Assembly (NCBI RefSeq): GCF_029227915.1
Contig: NC_079889.1
Location: forward strand, 374,001-438,000
Direction of reading: 5' to 3'
DNA: 64,000 nt
Source of the DNA: Hydractinia symbiolongicarpus
Taxonomy: Eukaryota > Cnidaria > Hydrozoa > Anthoathecata > Hydractiniidae
Shown in pieces: positions 1 to 13,800 of this stretch. The notes under the pieces are model-generated. The model did not search any database. It worked only from the letters and a program-made list of their open reading frames with translations, and was not told where the DNA came from. Each line of letters begins with the position of its first letter. Position 1 is the stretch's first letter. The translations under genes were made by a program, and so were the position numbers.

Positions 1-916
1 GTGATAATCAAAGAAATACATATCAGACCACATAATGCGATTTTGTAACATTCAATGACATCAGATCAATTAAAAAGCAGGAGCAGAAAGTAATCACCCA
101 TGTTTGTGGTTTTTTGAGGTAGTGAATATTATTACAAAGTAATTTTGCATGCAGGAAGGACGTAATATAAAAATGCTCTTTGAACAAGAGGACGCCACAA
201 GATTGCGGTGATATTTAGGCAAGTGCACGTAGTACGGGCAGCGATAATTATTAGGGCTTAACTTTCCGGAAATTAAAAAAAAAACGAATGAAATAAATTG
301 TTTGAGTTTTTTTTATCTTGCGAAGTTTATGTTAAACGGGAAAAATGCTTTTTAATTCCATTTGGTATGGATACTAATCGTGCAAAATAATATACACGTC
401 CGTCATATATTGTGTTGACCTGGGCGAATCATGCTAACTGTAGTCATAAACGTCTTAATCCGGCAGGGATTATTTAGTAAGCCACCAAATCTAAAATAAA
501 TAACTGTTTCGCAGGACCTTGATCAAAACATTTAAGTTCCTATCACGCATTTTATGTCACAGCATTTGTGTATCACCTGACCATTGCCTAGGAAAATACA
601 GTGCTTCCAAAATACACTTCTTTAGTGTTTATTGGATTTTAAAACGTTAAAAAACTTATTTTAAGGTCAAACACTGATACGCCCAGAGCTGATGTAATTA
701 ATGTCAGTCCAGATGATGTGACGATGAAGATAAATCCACATAATAGCCACGAATTACAGTTTTTTCACAAACAAATTAAAAAAGATTGTACGAATAGTGC
801 ATTTAGAAAGAAAACTATTTTTATGTTATTGTTTTCTCAGGCTCGATACAAAAAAACAACTGCCACCAAAGTTGAAGTGTACAGCGAATAAGCAAAGTCA
901 AGAAGAAAGAGGAAAA

Positions 917-1115
917 AAACACAAACACAAACACAAACTTAGAAATAACTGAACAACTAAACAACCAAATAAATAAACAAACAAACAAACAACAAAATAA
1001 GCAAACAAATTCACAAATAAACAAAACAAAAAAAACACAGAAACAAACAAACAAAACACAAAATAAAAAACAGGGGGAAAAACAAACAAAAAGATAAAAA
1101 ACAAACAAACAAGTA
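917..1115. repeat. (AAAC)n-rich simple repeat
   Basis: This tract is made of AAAC, AAACAAAC and A-rich words on the plus strand. It explains the long Phe/Cys/Leu/Val-only reading frames on the minus strand, which are not genes. The surrounding 1-1770 shows no exon, RNA gene or other element that I can support. Confidence 0.85.
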
Positions 1116-1771
1116 AACGACTAGTATTGGGAGGTAACTTTCTACATTTTTTAAACAACGTGTCATACATTTTTTAACACGAAAATTCAAAACAAGATTA
1201 TAATGAATCAGAGCTCCCAACAGACATACATGGCCCAGCCACACATTCCTTCGTAATTCCTGACCAACTTATAAACAACGCAAACACTTAGAAACTAATT
1301 GAATCAGGAAATAAGCTGATTAAAGTTTTTTTTCATAAAATATGTTATCATAATTTTTAAACAAACAATTTTTATTTTATATTCATATAGCTTTTCCTTT
1401 CTTTTTCCACTCCAATTTACTTACTTCATATTATTGAGAAAGTAATTTCACAAGCATAAAATGATACGGGACATTATAGTACCTTAGTCAATGTTGTATA
1501 AATCTTAAGAGGCACTTTTACTGACAAAATTAATGCATTAAATGTGTGGTTGTTTGGAGTCTTCATAAAGCATACATTGATTTTATAAGACAATCCACAC
1601 TAGTATACGTTCTTTAATGTTTAGAAATTTGGTAGTATAAGGTTTCTAGCAGTTTCTCAAGTTCTAGAGTCTGATATGATAGCTATAGCGAGGTAGTATC
1701 CGGTTAGCACTATATATAATAGTTTAATATAGAATGTTTTGTAGTGCTTGTGGGATTTCTCAGTTCGCTAG

Positions 1772-1822
1772 GTAGGTACCATTTAGGCTCACAGACGGAC
1801 GTCTGGCGAGTATTATAATAGA
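1772..1822 (-). mobile_element. Truncated Helitron-like element, 5' end only
   Basis: Read on the minus strand it begins TCTATTATAATACTCG, matching the TC-type 5' end of the elements at 14986 and 17379. It shares an inner GGCTCACAGACG-type word (plus strand) with the copy at 50.06 kb. Its TC end directly abuts the CTAG 3' end of the next element at 1823, so the two copies stand head to tail without spacer. Confidence 0.5.
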
Positions 1823-1946
1823 CTAGCCGTTGGGCCGTGGATTAATCCACAACTTCACCCGTTCTTTTATATACTGCATTTCGTGTGTCCGTCTACTGCT
1901 ATATTTTACGCAAAGACAGACAGAGGACGGCTATCATTTTTACAGA
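1823..1946 (-). mobile_element. Helitron-like short non-autonomous element
   Basis: On the minus strand the 3' end has a hairpin formed by GTGGATTAATCCAC, then CCCAACGGCTAG followed by T. This is the hairpin-plus-CTAG ending typical of Helitrons. Inner words (TATAAAAGAACGGG, GACAGACAGA on the plus strand) match the copies at 15.0 and 17.4 kb. The 5' end is worn and its limit is approximate. No coding capacity. Confidence 0.5.
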
Positions 1947-1949
1947 TAT

Positions 1950-4900
1950 TAAAACGTTTAATAGTGTAGTTCTATAGTTTCTCAAATTTTTAGATGCTTG
2001 AGCATTAATTCAGGGGGTACTAACTTTCTCAATTTAGTTTCTCACAAATGTTCAACCCTTTAAAATTAACAAAATTATTAGCTTCAATATTGCTATAATT
2101 AAAAATCAATAAAAAACAAAAACAAAATAAAAACAAAGTTAAAATGCAATTAAAATTTGGCAGTGAGTAAAAGTATTTTTGCTGAGTAAGCGTTAATGGC
2201 ATTTACATTCTTGAGATGAATGTGTTTTTGTTTGCAAACTTGAAAATTGTTGTTTTAAAAGTATTTAAGCAATGCAAATCATTTTTTTTTGACATAAAGT
2301 TGCAAAATATTTTTAGCATGCGGAAAACCCATCGAGCCAAAAAAAAGAGAAAAAGTAAATTAAAACAGAAATTTGGCCAAAAAATTCTTTTTTAGCCAGC
2401 TGCACAAAACAAAAAAATATATAACTAAATACAACAAGAGACAGGGATGGGCGAGACAAGAGAAAAAATCGTTTCTTACATGAGATCCCCTATTACAACG
2501 TTTTTCTTTATCGAAACATCTCAATTTAGCTAAGGCTATGTAAGCTTGTGTAAGTGTGGCCAGATTTACATATAGATGTAAATCTGGCCACACTTCCCAA
2601 ACTTTTTATATTCTAACGGAGATTTTATAGAAATGAAATAAATAAACAGTGTTAATAAATGTTATTGTAAAAACATACAAGTACTATCAGAAAGGCAGAG
2701 AAAAAGTGTTTAGAAATAATTGTTGAGTACGTTCTTAATAGATTCTTTGTTTTTGGCGAAACCTCAACGTTCTTATTAACTAGGCTCTTATAAAAAACAC
2801 GAGTATGAACTACACCATACAAATGTTCTTCATAATAGGTTGCATGGCGGACATCAAGAGCTAAAAGAGTTGAGAAAAACTTGAAGAATTTAAAAGTTAT
2901 TTCACAGATAATTTAAAAATGATCTTTCGGTAAACACGTGGGTTTTCTTGGTAAAACAAAAATAGCATGATAAACACAGTGTGGGAAGTTAAAAATAAAA
3001 AATTAAATATTGAAAACATTTTTTTTAAAGACAAACATCTGACACTAACAGTATATAATATCAGCTGCATGCGAAAATAAAACAGATGAGCATTGGGAAC
3101 GAGGTTGGCAGTATATCACGATATATAAGCCTAAAATATGTCCTTTTAAGGAAATGAAGGATAGTTTCCGGGACTTTAATGCCAAAACTTTCTCCACCGC
3201 CTTAAATTTAAACGTCCTTATAAAGACAGATGTTAATACTTTAAAATGTTCCGTTAAAAAGTCTAACTCTAGTAACATCTACTTCACAGTAAAATGAAGG
3301 CGGTTGTTTTTTTCCAAAAATGGATTGTTGATAGAAGCATGCGGTATGCTTTAACCGTATCCGGTATTTGCAACATCAACTATCACATAATTTTTACCCC
3401 CTGAAACAATGGGAAACGTAATATTTGTGAAATGGAATGGAATTTCTTGACAAATTGGAAAGAAAACATCGTGTAACATTACAAGGAAAATTGAACGCAA
3501 CCTTTTTTTGTACGTCACGGAATTTCTTTAGAATATTTTTACATCATACCAGTCATAGGTCAGTTTAACGCAATTAAAAACACATAAGGCATAGAACACA
3601 ATATAATAGTTAAGTGTGACAATTCATGTTTCTGTGTTGCTGAAACGGAACAGACTTGTATGTTTTTAAAAACGATGGGACATGGTCGTATTTACTAAAG
3701 CATACTAATGGAAAAGTGACGTTAGAGGATCACATTAAGTATGACCATGCTATTTTGCTGTATTGATGTTCTTCTGTTCTAATTGTTAAATTGACCTCAA
3801 GAAGGGTAGGGTTGAAAGACTTACTATTATAGACAGCTATGTATCCATAGTAAAGCGGAGAGAGCTGTTTCTTGAATTAACACTGCTAAGATAAACATAA
3901 AAGTTTTTTCACAACAGGAAAGATAACTTATTTTGACCATATTTAGAATGTTGTCAAGGTGACGTACATGTCATTGGCTGTATCATGCTGACACATCGAA
4001 ATATAAATTTTCGAACCAATTAGGTTTGTGAGATGTGTATTGACCAATGGAACTTAGAAAATTCATGAAATGGGATGGCAAGACTATTTTGGGAGCACAA
4101 AAGCACAGAGGGTAGTGTCATCGAATTATTTTTATGCCCATCTCAAGAACAGATGGATTTGATAAATCTATAAAGGAATTATTAAAGCTAAAAATAAATC
4201 GAAATAAATGCCATTTAAAAGAGCAAATCCAATCCTGTTTTCGTGTAAAGCAAGCACCAATCAAAGAAAATATTAAAAATGTTTGTGTAAGATTTCCATT
4301 TAGAGCAATCTTGAGGCGTACCTTAATTCGAACAACGAGCTTTTTGTCTCTAGTCTATTTTATAAGCAACTCTCCTTAAGAATCACTTGAGTTCCATAAC
4401 GATTACTTGAGTGTACGTAAAAAATTTCTTTAAAGCACCGACATACACTTTCGTATACGGGAACAAAAAAGCGATTAAAATTCCTCACATGGCGGATTAA
4501 TGACATAGACTGTGGAAGGACAGTTTAAAAATAGCTTGCATTGACAAAGCGAGTAAGGGGATCAAGGGATGGTGAAAGCATTAGCACGGAATGATGATCG
4601 CAGTATTATAATTATATACGACTAGTATATAAAAGGATTCGTTTATTTTTAAAATATTATAAGCGTTATTCATATAACAAAACAGCTCTTACATTAGGTC
4701 TGTAAGAATTATTTAATACCCATTGGGAGGTACCCATTTCTTCCCCAGTGCCTTTCAGATATCAGAAACAAAAAAGATTTAAAGTTACTAAATACCGTGT
4801 TATTATTGTCCTGTATGAAGTTTAGAATATAAATAAGGTTATTCTCGAGTTGAACAAAGCGAATTAGAAAATAATGGCACAGTTACTTTTTTTATACCCG

Positions 4901-6255
4901 GCCGCTTGTAGCGCTGGATTACATAATATATTAACAATGAATACTCATTTCACAGGGAATTCGATTATCTAACAATATATAAAGACAAGAAGGGAGTACG
5001 TGCTATAAAATTTAATTTAAAAATTCGACACCGTTTTAAAACCCTTCAAACAATATACTGTTAGCAGTGAACATAACAGCGCGCCATTGACAAAAAAGTC
5101 AGTTGAGGTAAAAAAAACCGTGTCACTTCTTTTTTTGCAATAAAGAATTTGAGAAAAAGAATGCGAAGAATGTTTAGTGACGAAACATTTATTGTCATGT
5201 TACGGTTTTCGTGTTTGAACAGATTTCATTCCGACAACAATAGAGAACAAGAAAATGTTGGCAGATGTCGAAGAACATTCAGACATTTCGGCTTACACAA
5301 ACAGACATCGCAGTAACATGGCAACTATATCGGCCACTATTTTGTCCTAACCAAGATTGGTGTTAAATATATTTTACGACCGTCAATTAAAAAAGCTAGT
5401 TTTAAAATTTAGAGAAGGTTAACTTGTGACGGAAACTGCTAAAATATTTAGTACGTTTGACGTCAAACATCGGTAATTATATTTTTTCTCCTGATTCCTA
5501 CAAACTACAGGTTTTATATATCGTCAGTACAATCAGTCACTTCAAAAAAGATTTTTCCCTTATTTATATGTTTAATACAACTATGTATATGCAATGTAGT
5601 GGAGAAGCCCTTTTAAAAATGGTAGCTATAAAAAGCCATTTTAAAAATGGCAGGCTTCTGAAATTTTAAATGGAAAATTACGCGTCGATACACAGTTCAA
5701 GAATATCCTGTGATTTGAAGATAAACTCCGCTACCTATAGAAAACTTATTTTTCTGTTAATTTCGTTTTAAGTAAATGCTTGGTAACATGTATAAACACC
5801 GATTATATCGGATACATCGTAATCTTGTTTAAAATCTATGCATGCATGCATATGAAACTCGATTTAATCAACACGCCATTTTGATCCCGCGTAGCTACCT
5901 TCATCGAACGTCAAGTCATGCCTTCTAAGAACAATGACGTCATGAAACAACATTTCCTTAAACTTTCTATTCTGCAGAGTGCAAAGCATATGATTAACAA
6001 TGCGTTAGATCAAACAAGAAATTAAAACGTCAAGAAAAACCGTTAATCCGAATAAAAATTACATTAAAAAAGTAAAAACTTCACCTATAAGTTATATCAA
6101 ATTCAATTGATCTTGCTCTTGTACTGGGACAATGAACCTAACAAATTATTAAATGTACTTTGCATATTCTAAAGATGGAAGAAGGTTTCATCACGTGGGA
6201 GTTTAACGGGCGTCTCAGAGACATCCTCCTCCACGAGCATAATTTGAAGGTTGCG
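1950..6255. other. Non-coding stretch, nothing recognised
   Basis: AT-rich sequence with only short chance reading frames (for example about 80 codons at 4134-4379 plus). None has a recognisable motif, start context or phase-compatible neighbour. I see no RNA gene or defined repeat here apart from small local hairpins such as the one near 5615-5650. Confidence 0.5.
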
Positions 6256-6260
6256 CGCAT

Positions 6261-6450
6261 ACACCAGATACGCACATACACCGGATACGTTAGTACACCG
6301 GATATGGTAGTACACCGGATACGTAAGTACAACGAATACCAAATGCATCGCATACGTACGTCGACGGATACACAAATACACCGGATACGTACGCACACCG
6401 GATACGCAAATACACCGGATGCGTACGTAACGCAAATACACCGGATACGC
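6261..6450. repeat. Minisatellite, about 15-bp unit ACACCGGATACG
   Basis: About a dozen degenerate copies of ACACCGGATACG plus a 3-4 base spacer (GTA, CAA, TTAGT) stand in tandem. The spacing is often 15 bp, a multiple of three, so several frames stay open on both strands and give three overlapping frames of about 104 codons. Those frames translate only the repeat and are rejected as genes. The tract is richer in G+C and CpG than its neighbourhood. Confidence 0.8.
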
Positions 6451-7033
6451 ATATTGTCCAGGTTGGGTCATTAGTTTCAACAAAACCTACTCATGTCAAA
6501 GTTTGTATAATAAACGTAGTACTTCTAGTACCCTTCTTAAACCACCCGCAAATTCGCAAAAAGTTATCGCGAATACCTACTAGCTATCGCATAACGGTAT
6601 CACGTTCTTATAAGAACATAAAACTTCGTCGCAAAAAGGCATGAAATTGCCGCAAATGCGCAATACGTGAAATTTAGCCGTAAATTTGCATAACTCTGTC
6701 GTAAAAGCATAACTATTTAACCTTACACCAACATTTATTAATAATTCCATTATATTTTTTTCAAACTCAACCATAAAAACAAACATCGTTCTGAGGTATC
6801 CAACTAATATATTTTCATCTTTAATATACTACTTTATAATATTTGCAAGAATAATTTACTTTGTTAATAATTTCATTTTTAATATAATATAATAATATAT
6901 ATGTATATGTATATTGACGATATGCACAAGTGTATAGCTACATAATAAACAAAAAGTGTTCTAAAACCCCCTGCTTACCAATTAAAAAATGGTAATTGTT
7001 AATGTCTATGCGAAAGTATCGGGAGGTTAAATA

Positions 7034-7540
7034 TTAACCATACCAGAATCCGTGCAGCTTTACTTTTTTTACATGTTTTTTTTCCACAAGAACTTTCTTA
7101 CTATCCTTCATGACAAGGTATTTCTTCTTCATTTTTTTACCGTCTTGTCCATCCGGTACATTAACGCTAGTCAGTAAAACACCTCCGGGTGAGCGTTTAT
7201 TCCGGTGCGGTTTGTTTTCTTTTCTCCGGGTGGTAAGGTCTTTATGTAAAACCAGTTCTAGCTGCTTTAAAAAACCGTACGGCTTTTCACTGGTATTTAT
7301 AGAATTTGCAATGTCGTTTTTTCTAATGCTATTTTCAATATCGTTTTTGGTTATGTGAACATCTTCATGATCAAGTTCTGAAAAAAAACCTAACTCGGCA
7401 TCCTCCGAGTCTAAATCGCGTACTAAAGTTCTCATAAATCTCCGCCGCAATACCATACCCGACGTCCTTGAGATAAATAAAGTATATAAAATCCAACTAA
7501 ATGTAATACTCTGTAACCACATCTTGCAACCATACAATTT
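7034..7540 (-). CDS. Small secreted basic protein, candidate peptide-hormone precursor
   Basis: I do not recognise a family. The first in-frame ATG is at 7540 and gives 168 residues; a second Met 7 codons later (7519) is an equally good start. Both precede a hydrophobic run (WLQSITFSWILYTLFISRTSG) that looks like a signal peptide. The mature part has an acidic stretch (DLDSEDAELGFF), then becomes strongly basic with many dibasic sites (TTRRK, NKRSPGG, GKKMKKKY, EKKHVKK). The last residues are KLHGFWYG followed directly by the stop. In neuropeptide precursors a C-terminal Gly after a basic site is the usual amidation donor, so an amidated aromatic peptide could be released here; this is inference. 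No cysteines lie in the basic half. The frame is uninterrupted and lies alone in a gene-poor region. Alternative: an ordinary secreted basic protein, or a chance frame. Confidence 0.5.
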   Translation of the reverse strand, partial: KLYGCKMWLQSITFSWILYTLFISRTSGMVLRRRFMRTLVRDLDSEDAELGFFSELDHEDVHITKNDIENSIRKNDIANSINTSEKPYGFLKQLELVLHKDLTTRRKENKPHRNKRSPGGVLLTSVNVPDGQDGKKMKKKYLVMKDSKKVLVEKKHVKKVKLHGFWYG

Positions 7541-7866
7541 CATTAGCGAAGTTCGAGTCTGTATACCAGAATGCGTGCGCGATAAGTATACCGCATAAAA
7601 CAAAGTTATTTATGTAACTGTTCGAAATGTAAAGACGGACAGTTATAAAATTCTTTCATACAAGCTTTCACAGTCCTTATCGAGCTAAACAAACAACTCT
7701 TTCTTTAGTCTTCTCAAGAACAAAACAATATTCTGTTATGTACACAAACAAACAAACATCAACGTACACTCGTGGTGTTGTATTTTTTTCTTTCTTTCTG
7801 TGTATCGAGCTCTGCTACTTGCAGATGTCAAACTTAAACTGAATCCTTAGCTTCAACATGACAACT

Positions 7867-7873
7867 TTATATA
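7867..7873 (-). promoter_or_regulatory. Possible TATA box for the peptide gene
   Basis: CCTATATAAAG on the minus strand, about 330 bp upstream of the ATG at 7540. It is the best TATA match on that side, but in such AT-rich DNA chance matches are frequent and no start-site evidence is available. Confidence 0.25.
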
Positions 7874-7879
7874 GGTTCA

Positions 7880-10800
7880 ATTAAATCGCTTAATTAACCC
7901 ATTGTATCCAACGAACAATGCAAATTACTTAACGAGACAAAATCACATCAAACAAACACCCCTGGAAACTGAAGGAAATGATTAATAAGGAATGGAATTG
8001 CATACACGACCCCCGGATTGTTTAGTTCAGCTTTTGATTGTTTCTATGTTTAAAAGACAGAAACAAGGGTAAAAATGTAAGAACAGCGTCATAAGAATTT
8101 AAACTATTTAAAAATAAACACGCTCATAAAAAAGAAAAACATGAAACGCCTAACACGATTACATATTTTTATAAACTGCACGTGCCAGAAGTAAGCAAGG
8201 CAAACACAGACTGGAAACTAAACTCTCTTCTGTTCAAACAATACAAGTAGGGGTTTTTCTAAAAAAAGATTGTCCATACATTGATTAAAAAAAACTAAAA
8301 CAAACATTAATCTGGCTTAGCCAGGACATTTCTAAGTCTGGACTAGATATCTTAGAAAGTAACTAAGACATGTTTCTAGGAATTCGACGAAAATGTTAAT
8401 TCCCTACAAAAATTGGTCTTTTTCGAGGTAAAGTATTGGTTAAATCAGTTTTTCATGGCAGATAAAACAGTTATTATTAAAAAGTTAATATCATATCGTC
8501 ATCACAAAAATTAGGTATAACAGCACCTAATATAATTGTATGGCGTCAGCATTAAAATGGAAGTAGCTAAAAGCAACGTTTTGATTAGTCTCAATTAACC
8601 ATGTGGTTTTCACACAGAAACTTTCTTAAACTGAAACCAACTTGAGGTAAAATATTACGAAAAGGTGATAAGGTATCTATCATGGGGTAATGGAAGACAA
8701 CATCATGTCTATCGCTAGTGGTAACGCTAAGATAAAAGGATTGAGTCAATACCACAACTTGACACATGACAGGTGAGGAAGGGATGGGGCTGGAGTGGCC
8801 ATTAAAAGTAGTGTCTTTTAAGATTAAGGATTTTATCTGGCTTTCTTAACTTGCCAGGCAGAGGATGACAATAAATTATAAACTATATACCTAAACAAAA
8901 TTTTATGTTTTGCTTTCAGCTACTTTTCAAGTTACTTTCGATACATACACGTGCAAAAACTTTTGTGCAGTAGCTAAATATTGAAACGCTTCTTTAAATA
9001 TTAAAACTGACAAAATAGAGGAAATTTAGAATAACAACATTTTGAGGCTTCGTATTAAAAAAAAATTAATAACATTTAAAGGCCTCCATATAGTTGACTT
9101 TTAAAAAAGTGTATTTGTGGTAGTAGAAAAGGGTGATATGAGGCATTACATAAATATAACACTCCACCACAAATTACAACCAGAGTATTAGCGTTGTAAT
9201 TAATAAAACAGCTCAATGTAACATGCTCATTAAGAGACCATATTGTTTATTTCAAAAAGAAAAAGATTAATTTAAAATAAAAATGTATAAAAGAAATGAA
9301 TAAATAATAATGCAAGGTACAAAGTAGCACCTTCGAAATATCAAATTTTCTTTAGCTCGACTTCTTAGTGCCACACCCTTTGACCTGCATGCTGCAAAAA
9401 AGTGATATATATCCTAAGCACAATCGTGATTTATGAAGGTGTTACTTAAAATATCTTTTAAGTGGCAAAGTCGACTCTTACTTAATGTGTGACAAAATCA
9501 TGACGTCATATTAATACCCAACTTTACGTCTGTTATCCAAAAATAGTCGCTGCGAGTAGCGGCGGGCAAATTTACGTGACCGACGGGTAAATTGGTTAGT
9601 CTCAATTACTATAGCAGTATTTTGCTTCTCTGTTCGCAAGCACAGGAACGTAATAAATGACGTATTAAATATGCAGGTCATAGCATATGCGATATATGCA
9701 CGAAAGGTGAATTTTCGTGGATTTTCACACGGGTTATCGATTTGCTTCTTTATATATATATTTTTTGTTTGACCACCTGAACAGTAAATAAATTTTTAAG
9801 ACTTCTATGATACAGAAAGTGATGCCGTAAGGTTGACAGGAAACAATTTACCACAAGGTAAAAGCCAATTAAAGGAGAAATAAAATCTCAGGTAACTAAG
9901 CAACACCAGGTGTGAGGAGATGTTTCATAATTTGAACATACATTTAAAAATAATCAACACAGGAAAAAGATTACGTCTCTATTAACAGGAATCAGATGGT
10001 AAAATAATGAAGTTGTTTATGCAATGAAACAATGATTTCCTTTCAAGATATAAATGTCTGTCTGAATTATTACTAAGTGATTGACGATTACACGTTTTTA
10101 AGGAATCGGGGAAATTAAATATATGATTTTGTTTTTTTATTTCGAGTATTTTTGACTTACCCTATAGTAGATTTCAAGTTTTTGTGACTAAATACAAAAT
10201 CGAAAAGTTTGAAAAATTCTCACCTTAAATGTATGTACCAATTTTTCAGGAAAAATAAAATCAGTGAAATTTCAGCCTTAATATTATTTCTTATTTTCCA
10301 AGCCTTATTCTTATAAAATTATTTTTAAAAAAAATGTAGTCAAAGTTGCTAGCTACAGATCTACAATCCTATGCAGAAAATTAGTGTTGCAAATATAAAA
10401 CTACTGACTACGTTCCCACTATCCTCTCATATTTCTATCTCATATATCTATTGTGTGTTTTGAAAAACATGGCAAAAAGAGTAAGCTTTGCCTACACAAT
10501 TCCAAACGTATAACATGCAATAATATAGCTCATTACAAAGAGACAATTCCCATTCATTTAATATTTCTGATTTCTTTAATTTTTTCAAATCTAAGGTGCA
10601 AAAAAATTTAATTTTATTCAATCCTCAAGAGAATATCTAAAGTTGTTTACTAATTACCACAATTTTTTCATCTCAATTTACGTACATAATATTTACAGTG
10701 AAACGGACATGCGAAAATTCAACAAAAGATGAGCTAACAGTAACCCACTAGACAACTATTCAGAATCCATTAACAGCAACAAATTGCTAATTTGTTAAAC

Positions 10801-13800
10801 ACGAGAGAGAATGGTGTAGGAAAAGATTAATTAATTAATTATGAAACTACACACGCTGGTAATCAAACCGAACAAAATGGAAGTTGGTTACATCATCAAG
10901 AAAAATCCCACAACACATTTTCTCTTTTCATCTCGCCGACACCAAAACATAAAACAGTAAACAGCTCCTTCATAAATTGATAAATTTAAACCGGGGGTTA
11001 GTGACAACCATAATGGATACAAACAGGGGGTTATTCATGTTTATAAAATTAGAAGTGCTTATTACAATGGTTCATTTGTACCTTTTAACGTCACCTTTTT
11101 GTGGCGAGTATGTAATAAGCCAGGTTATTAAAAGGGATATGCTCTGTGTACGTTTAAGTCGAAATATATAATGTTGGCCATCTATTAAAAAAGAGATTGG
11201 CTAATACATTATAATTACATTTGACCCATCGATTTTTTGTTACATTCGGTGTGTAGAAGGGGGTATGGTGTGGTATTCACAAAGAAAAGTTATATTTCGT
11301 TTGTCAAAGAGTAAATTATTACGCATCAATTTAATGAAGTGATCCACAAGTGCTACCAATTCCTGTTTCTTTATTTCACACAACTGCGATCCTATCCTTA
11401 AATACCAACCCTTATAAGCTAACTAGATATTCCTTTCGTATACTCAAAGAATTAATGTTTGGTTTTCATTCCCTGTGTTTCAAGAATTATTTTACACTAT
11501 TTCCAACAGTTACGCACTTCAAGATTAAAAGCCATTTAGAATTTATGGCTATGCTTGAAATAAATAGAACAAACTGGACTTTAGAACACTTTTTTAAAAA
11601 ATACTATTATATTTCGTAACCATAAATCACTATCTATAATACCATGAAACAGACCGAGTAGAAGTTTATAATCAACGGATTAAAAACACGCATGGCGTTA
11701 ACGGAAATCGAATATTAAACGTATCATCAAAGTAACGGTACGGTAGATATATTCAGACATTTTTTTATTTGAAGACATCGCGGGAAAATAAAGATTTACT
11801 TCAAATAATCCTAGCCCACACTAACGCTCCTCATAGATCCATTAAGACATCCATACTAATGATGATAACTCAGGATAAATTTCGTAACACAAATCTCACA
11901 CACGTAGGAGTGCTAATTAAACGTATATAGTGCTAGCAAAAGCGATGACATGAAGAGAGTGGGTAACCTCTTCGATTTCAACAGATTGCGAGACTACATC
12001 ATATCATAACACACATTGTAAGAGAGAAATACTAAAAGGAATAGAGAAAGATTTGTGTGGGAGAGACAAAAGCTTGTATTGGGAGAGGTAAATTACGAAC
12101 TTCCTTAATAAGTGGATCTATAATCTAAAGTTAATAAGCAAGAAATGTGGAGCAAAATAAAAGAGGAAATGAGATAATAACAAGAACGAGGACTGTCCTT
12201 CAAAGGATTAAGATGTATGGAAACCCTCTTATCAGAAAGTAAAAAAGGGGTGGGGGAATGTTTTTATGTCGTCATATAAAGAGACAGCAAACTTTTTGTT
12301 TATAAAAGCTACGCAATTAAATGTTAATGGACGTGGAATTTATACTAATACACCACCAACCCCTTTCTTGTCTCTATCGAAAGGTGATTATTGTTGGTAA
12401 GTAAACATAATCTAAGGGATTGAACTTTAACTAACGTCGTGAACTGGTGAGCAAAACAGAACTTTCTATAGCCTTTATATGTCGGGGATTGTGACATCTC
12501 TAAAAGCTATAGCGCGCTATATTTCGAAACTATATAGTAAATCAATATAATAATAGCGAGAGATTATATCTAGCATAAGAGAAGTGATATGTCACAAAAA
12601 CCAAAGCTGCAGATGTTATCAACATTTCCTCGAGGTCGAAAAAACAAAACATTAACCACAATGCAGCAAAAAGCTATTCAAACAGCAGAGCGAGACATCG
12701 CTGACTGATTGAGCCAATAAAAAACAATTAATTTCAACTTTACGCGTCTTATAATACCGCTTCTTATTTTTTGAAAGACAATGTCTACCTCAAACCACAT
12801 GTAATGGTTAAGCTAATCAGATCGTTGTATTAATTATATATATTGGTACGAGTTCTACAGCAACCCAGTGCACACTTATTTTTATAAGAACCTAGTTTAT
12901 TAGAACATCCAGACTGAGATGTAAAAAATTAAGAACATGTTCATTACGTACTCAGCCTGAATTTATAACAAACGCGTAATCAGAACAAATGTTGTTGAAA
13001 TATTTTTAATTTGAAATGTAACTGTGTATTGCTTAAAAATAATTTGTAGCTTTCATTGCAGTTTCATCGGTAAACGGTTTTTTTGATTCTCAAAGATTGT
13101 CACGTACCTGGATAATTATTCGAAAAGATTATTGTTTTTAAATGTCATTTTTATCATTGAAAATGCATGGATATACGCCTAATAAAACACAAATACGAAT
13201 AAATATCTGAAAAAGGTTAAAAAAAGCAAAATAAAAAGATAAAAACGCATAATAAAGCTCTCTCTAGCTCTCTCACAAGAAAGCCCAGTCTAAATATCAC
13301 AGGCTGCGAGTCACCGAACCACTGGGAAAATAGATTCATAACATGAGAGCGCACTACTAAAAACCAAGAACTAATGAACTTCCAGAACCCCCTGATTATG
13401 TTCAAACTTAGAAACATACAAATCACAAAGACCAGCTTATCTCAACTAAATGAAAATATTTTCAAATACCTCGCACGGATTAGGGTACGATATATAACAT
13501 TAAAAGCGCGAATAATCATCTAAAGGGGATGTCGAAATGTCAACAAACAGTTGGCAGCAACATCAAGTAAAAGTGTTTTTTCACACGGAAGAACAGTGAA
13601 GCGAGCTGTAAAGTAAATACAACATAAACCGATGTCAATAAAAACTCGAACGTTATGTTGATGTTAGGACTAAGTTTGATTAAGACCGAACCGTTATGTC
13701 AACAAAAACGTGTCTGTCAACAAAAAAGTAATCTTTCTAACGGTATCACAATAACACGCAGTGTTAATAAACACAAATAAAAAACAGAGTATAAACTTAT

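Noticed and set aside
821-1244. Three overlapping minus-strand frames rich in Phe, Cys, Leu, Val
   Set aside because: They translate the (AAAC)n simple repeat; no complexity or motif.
6138-6483. About 104-codon frames on both strands
   Set aside because: Open only because the minisatellite period is a multiple of three.
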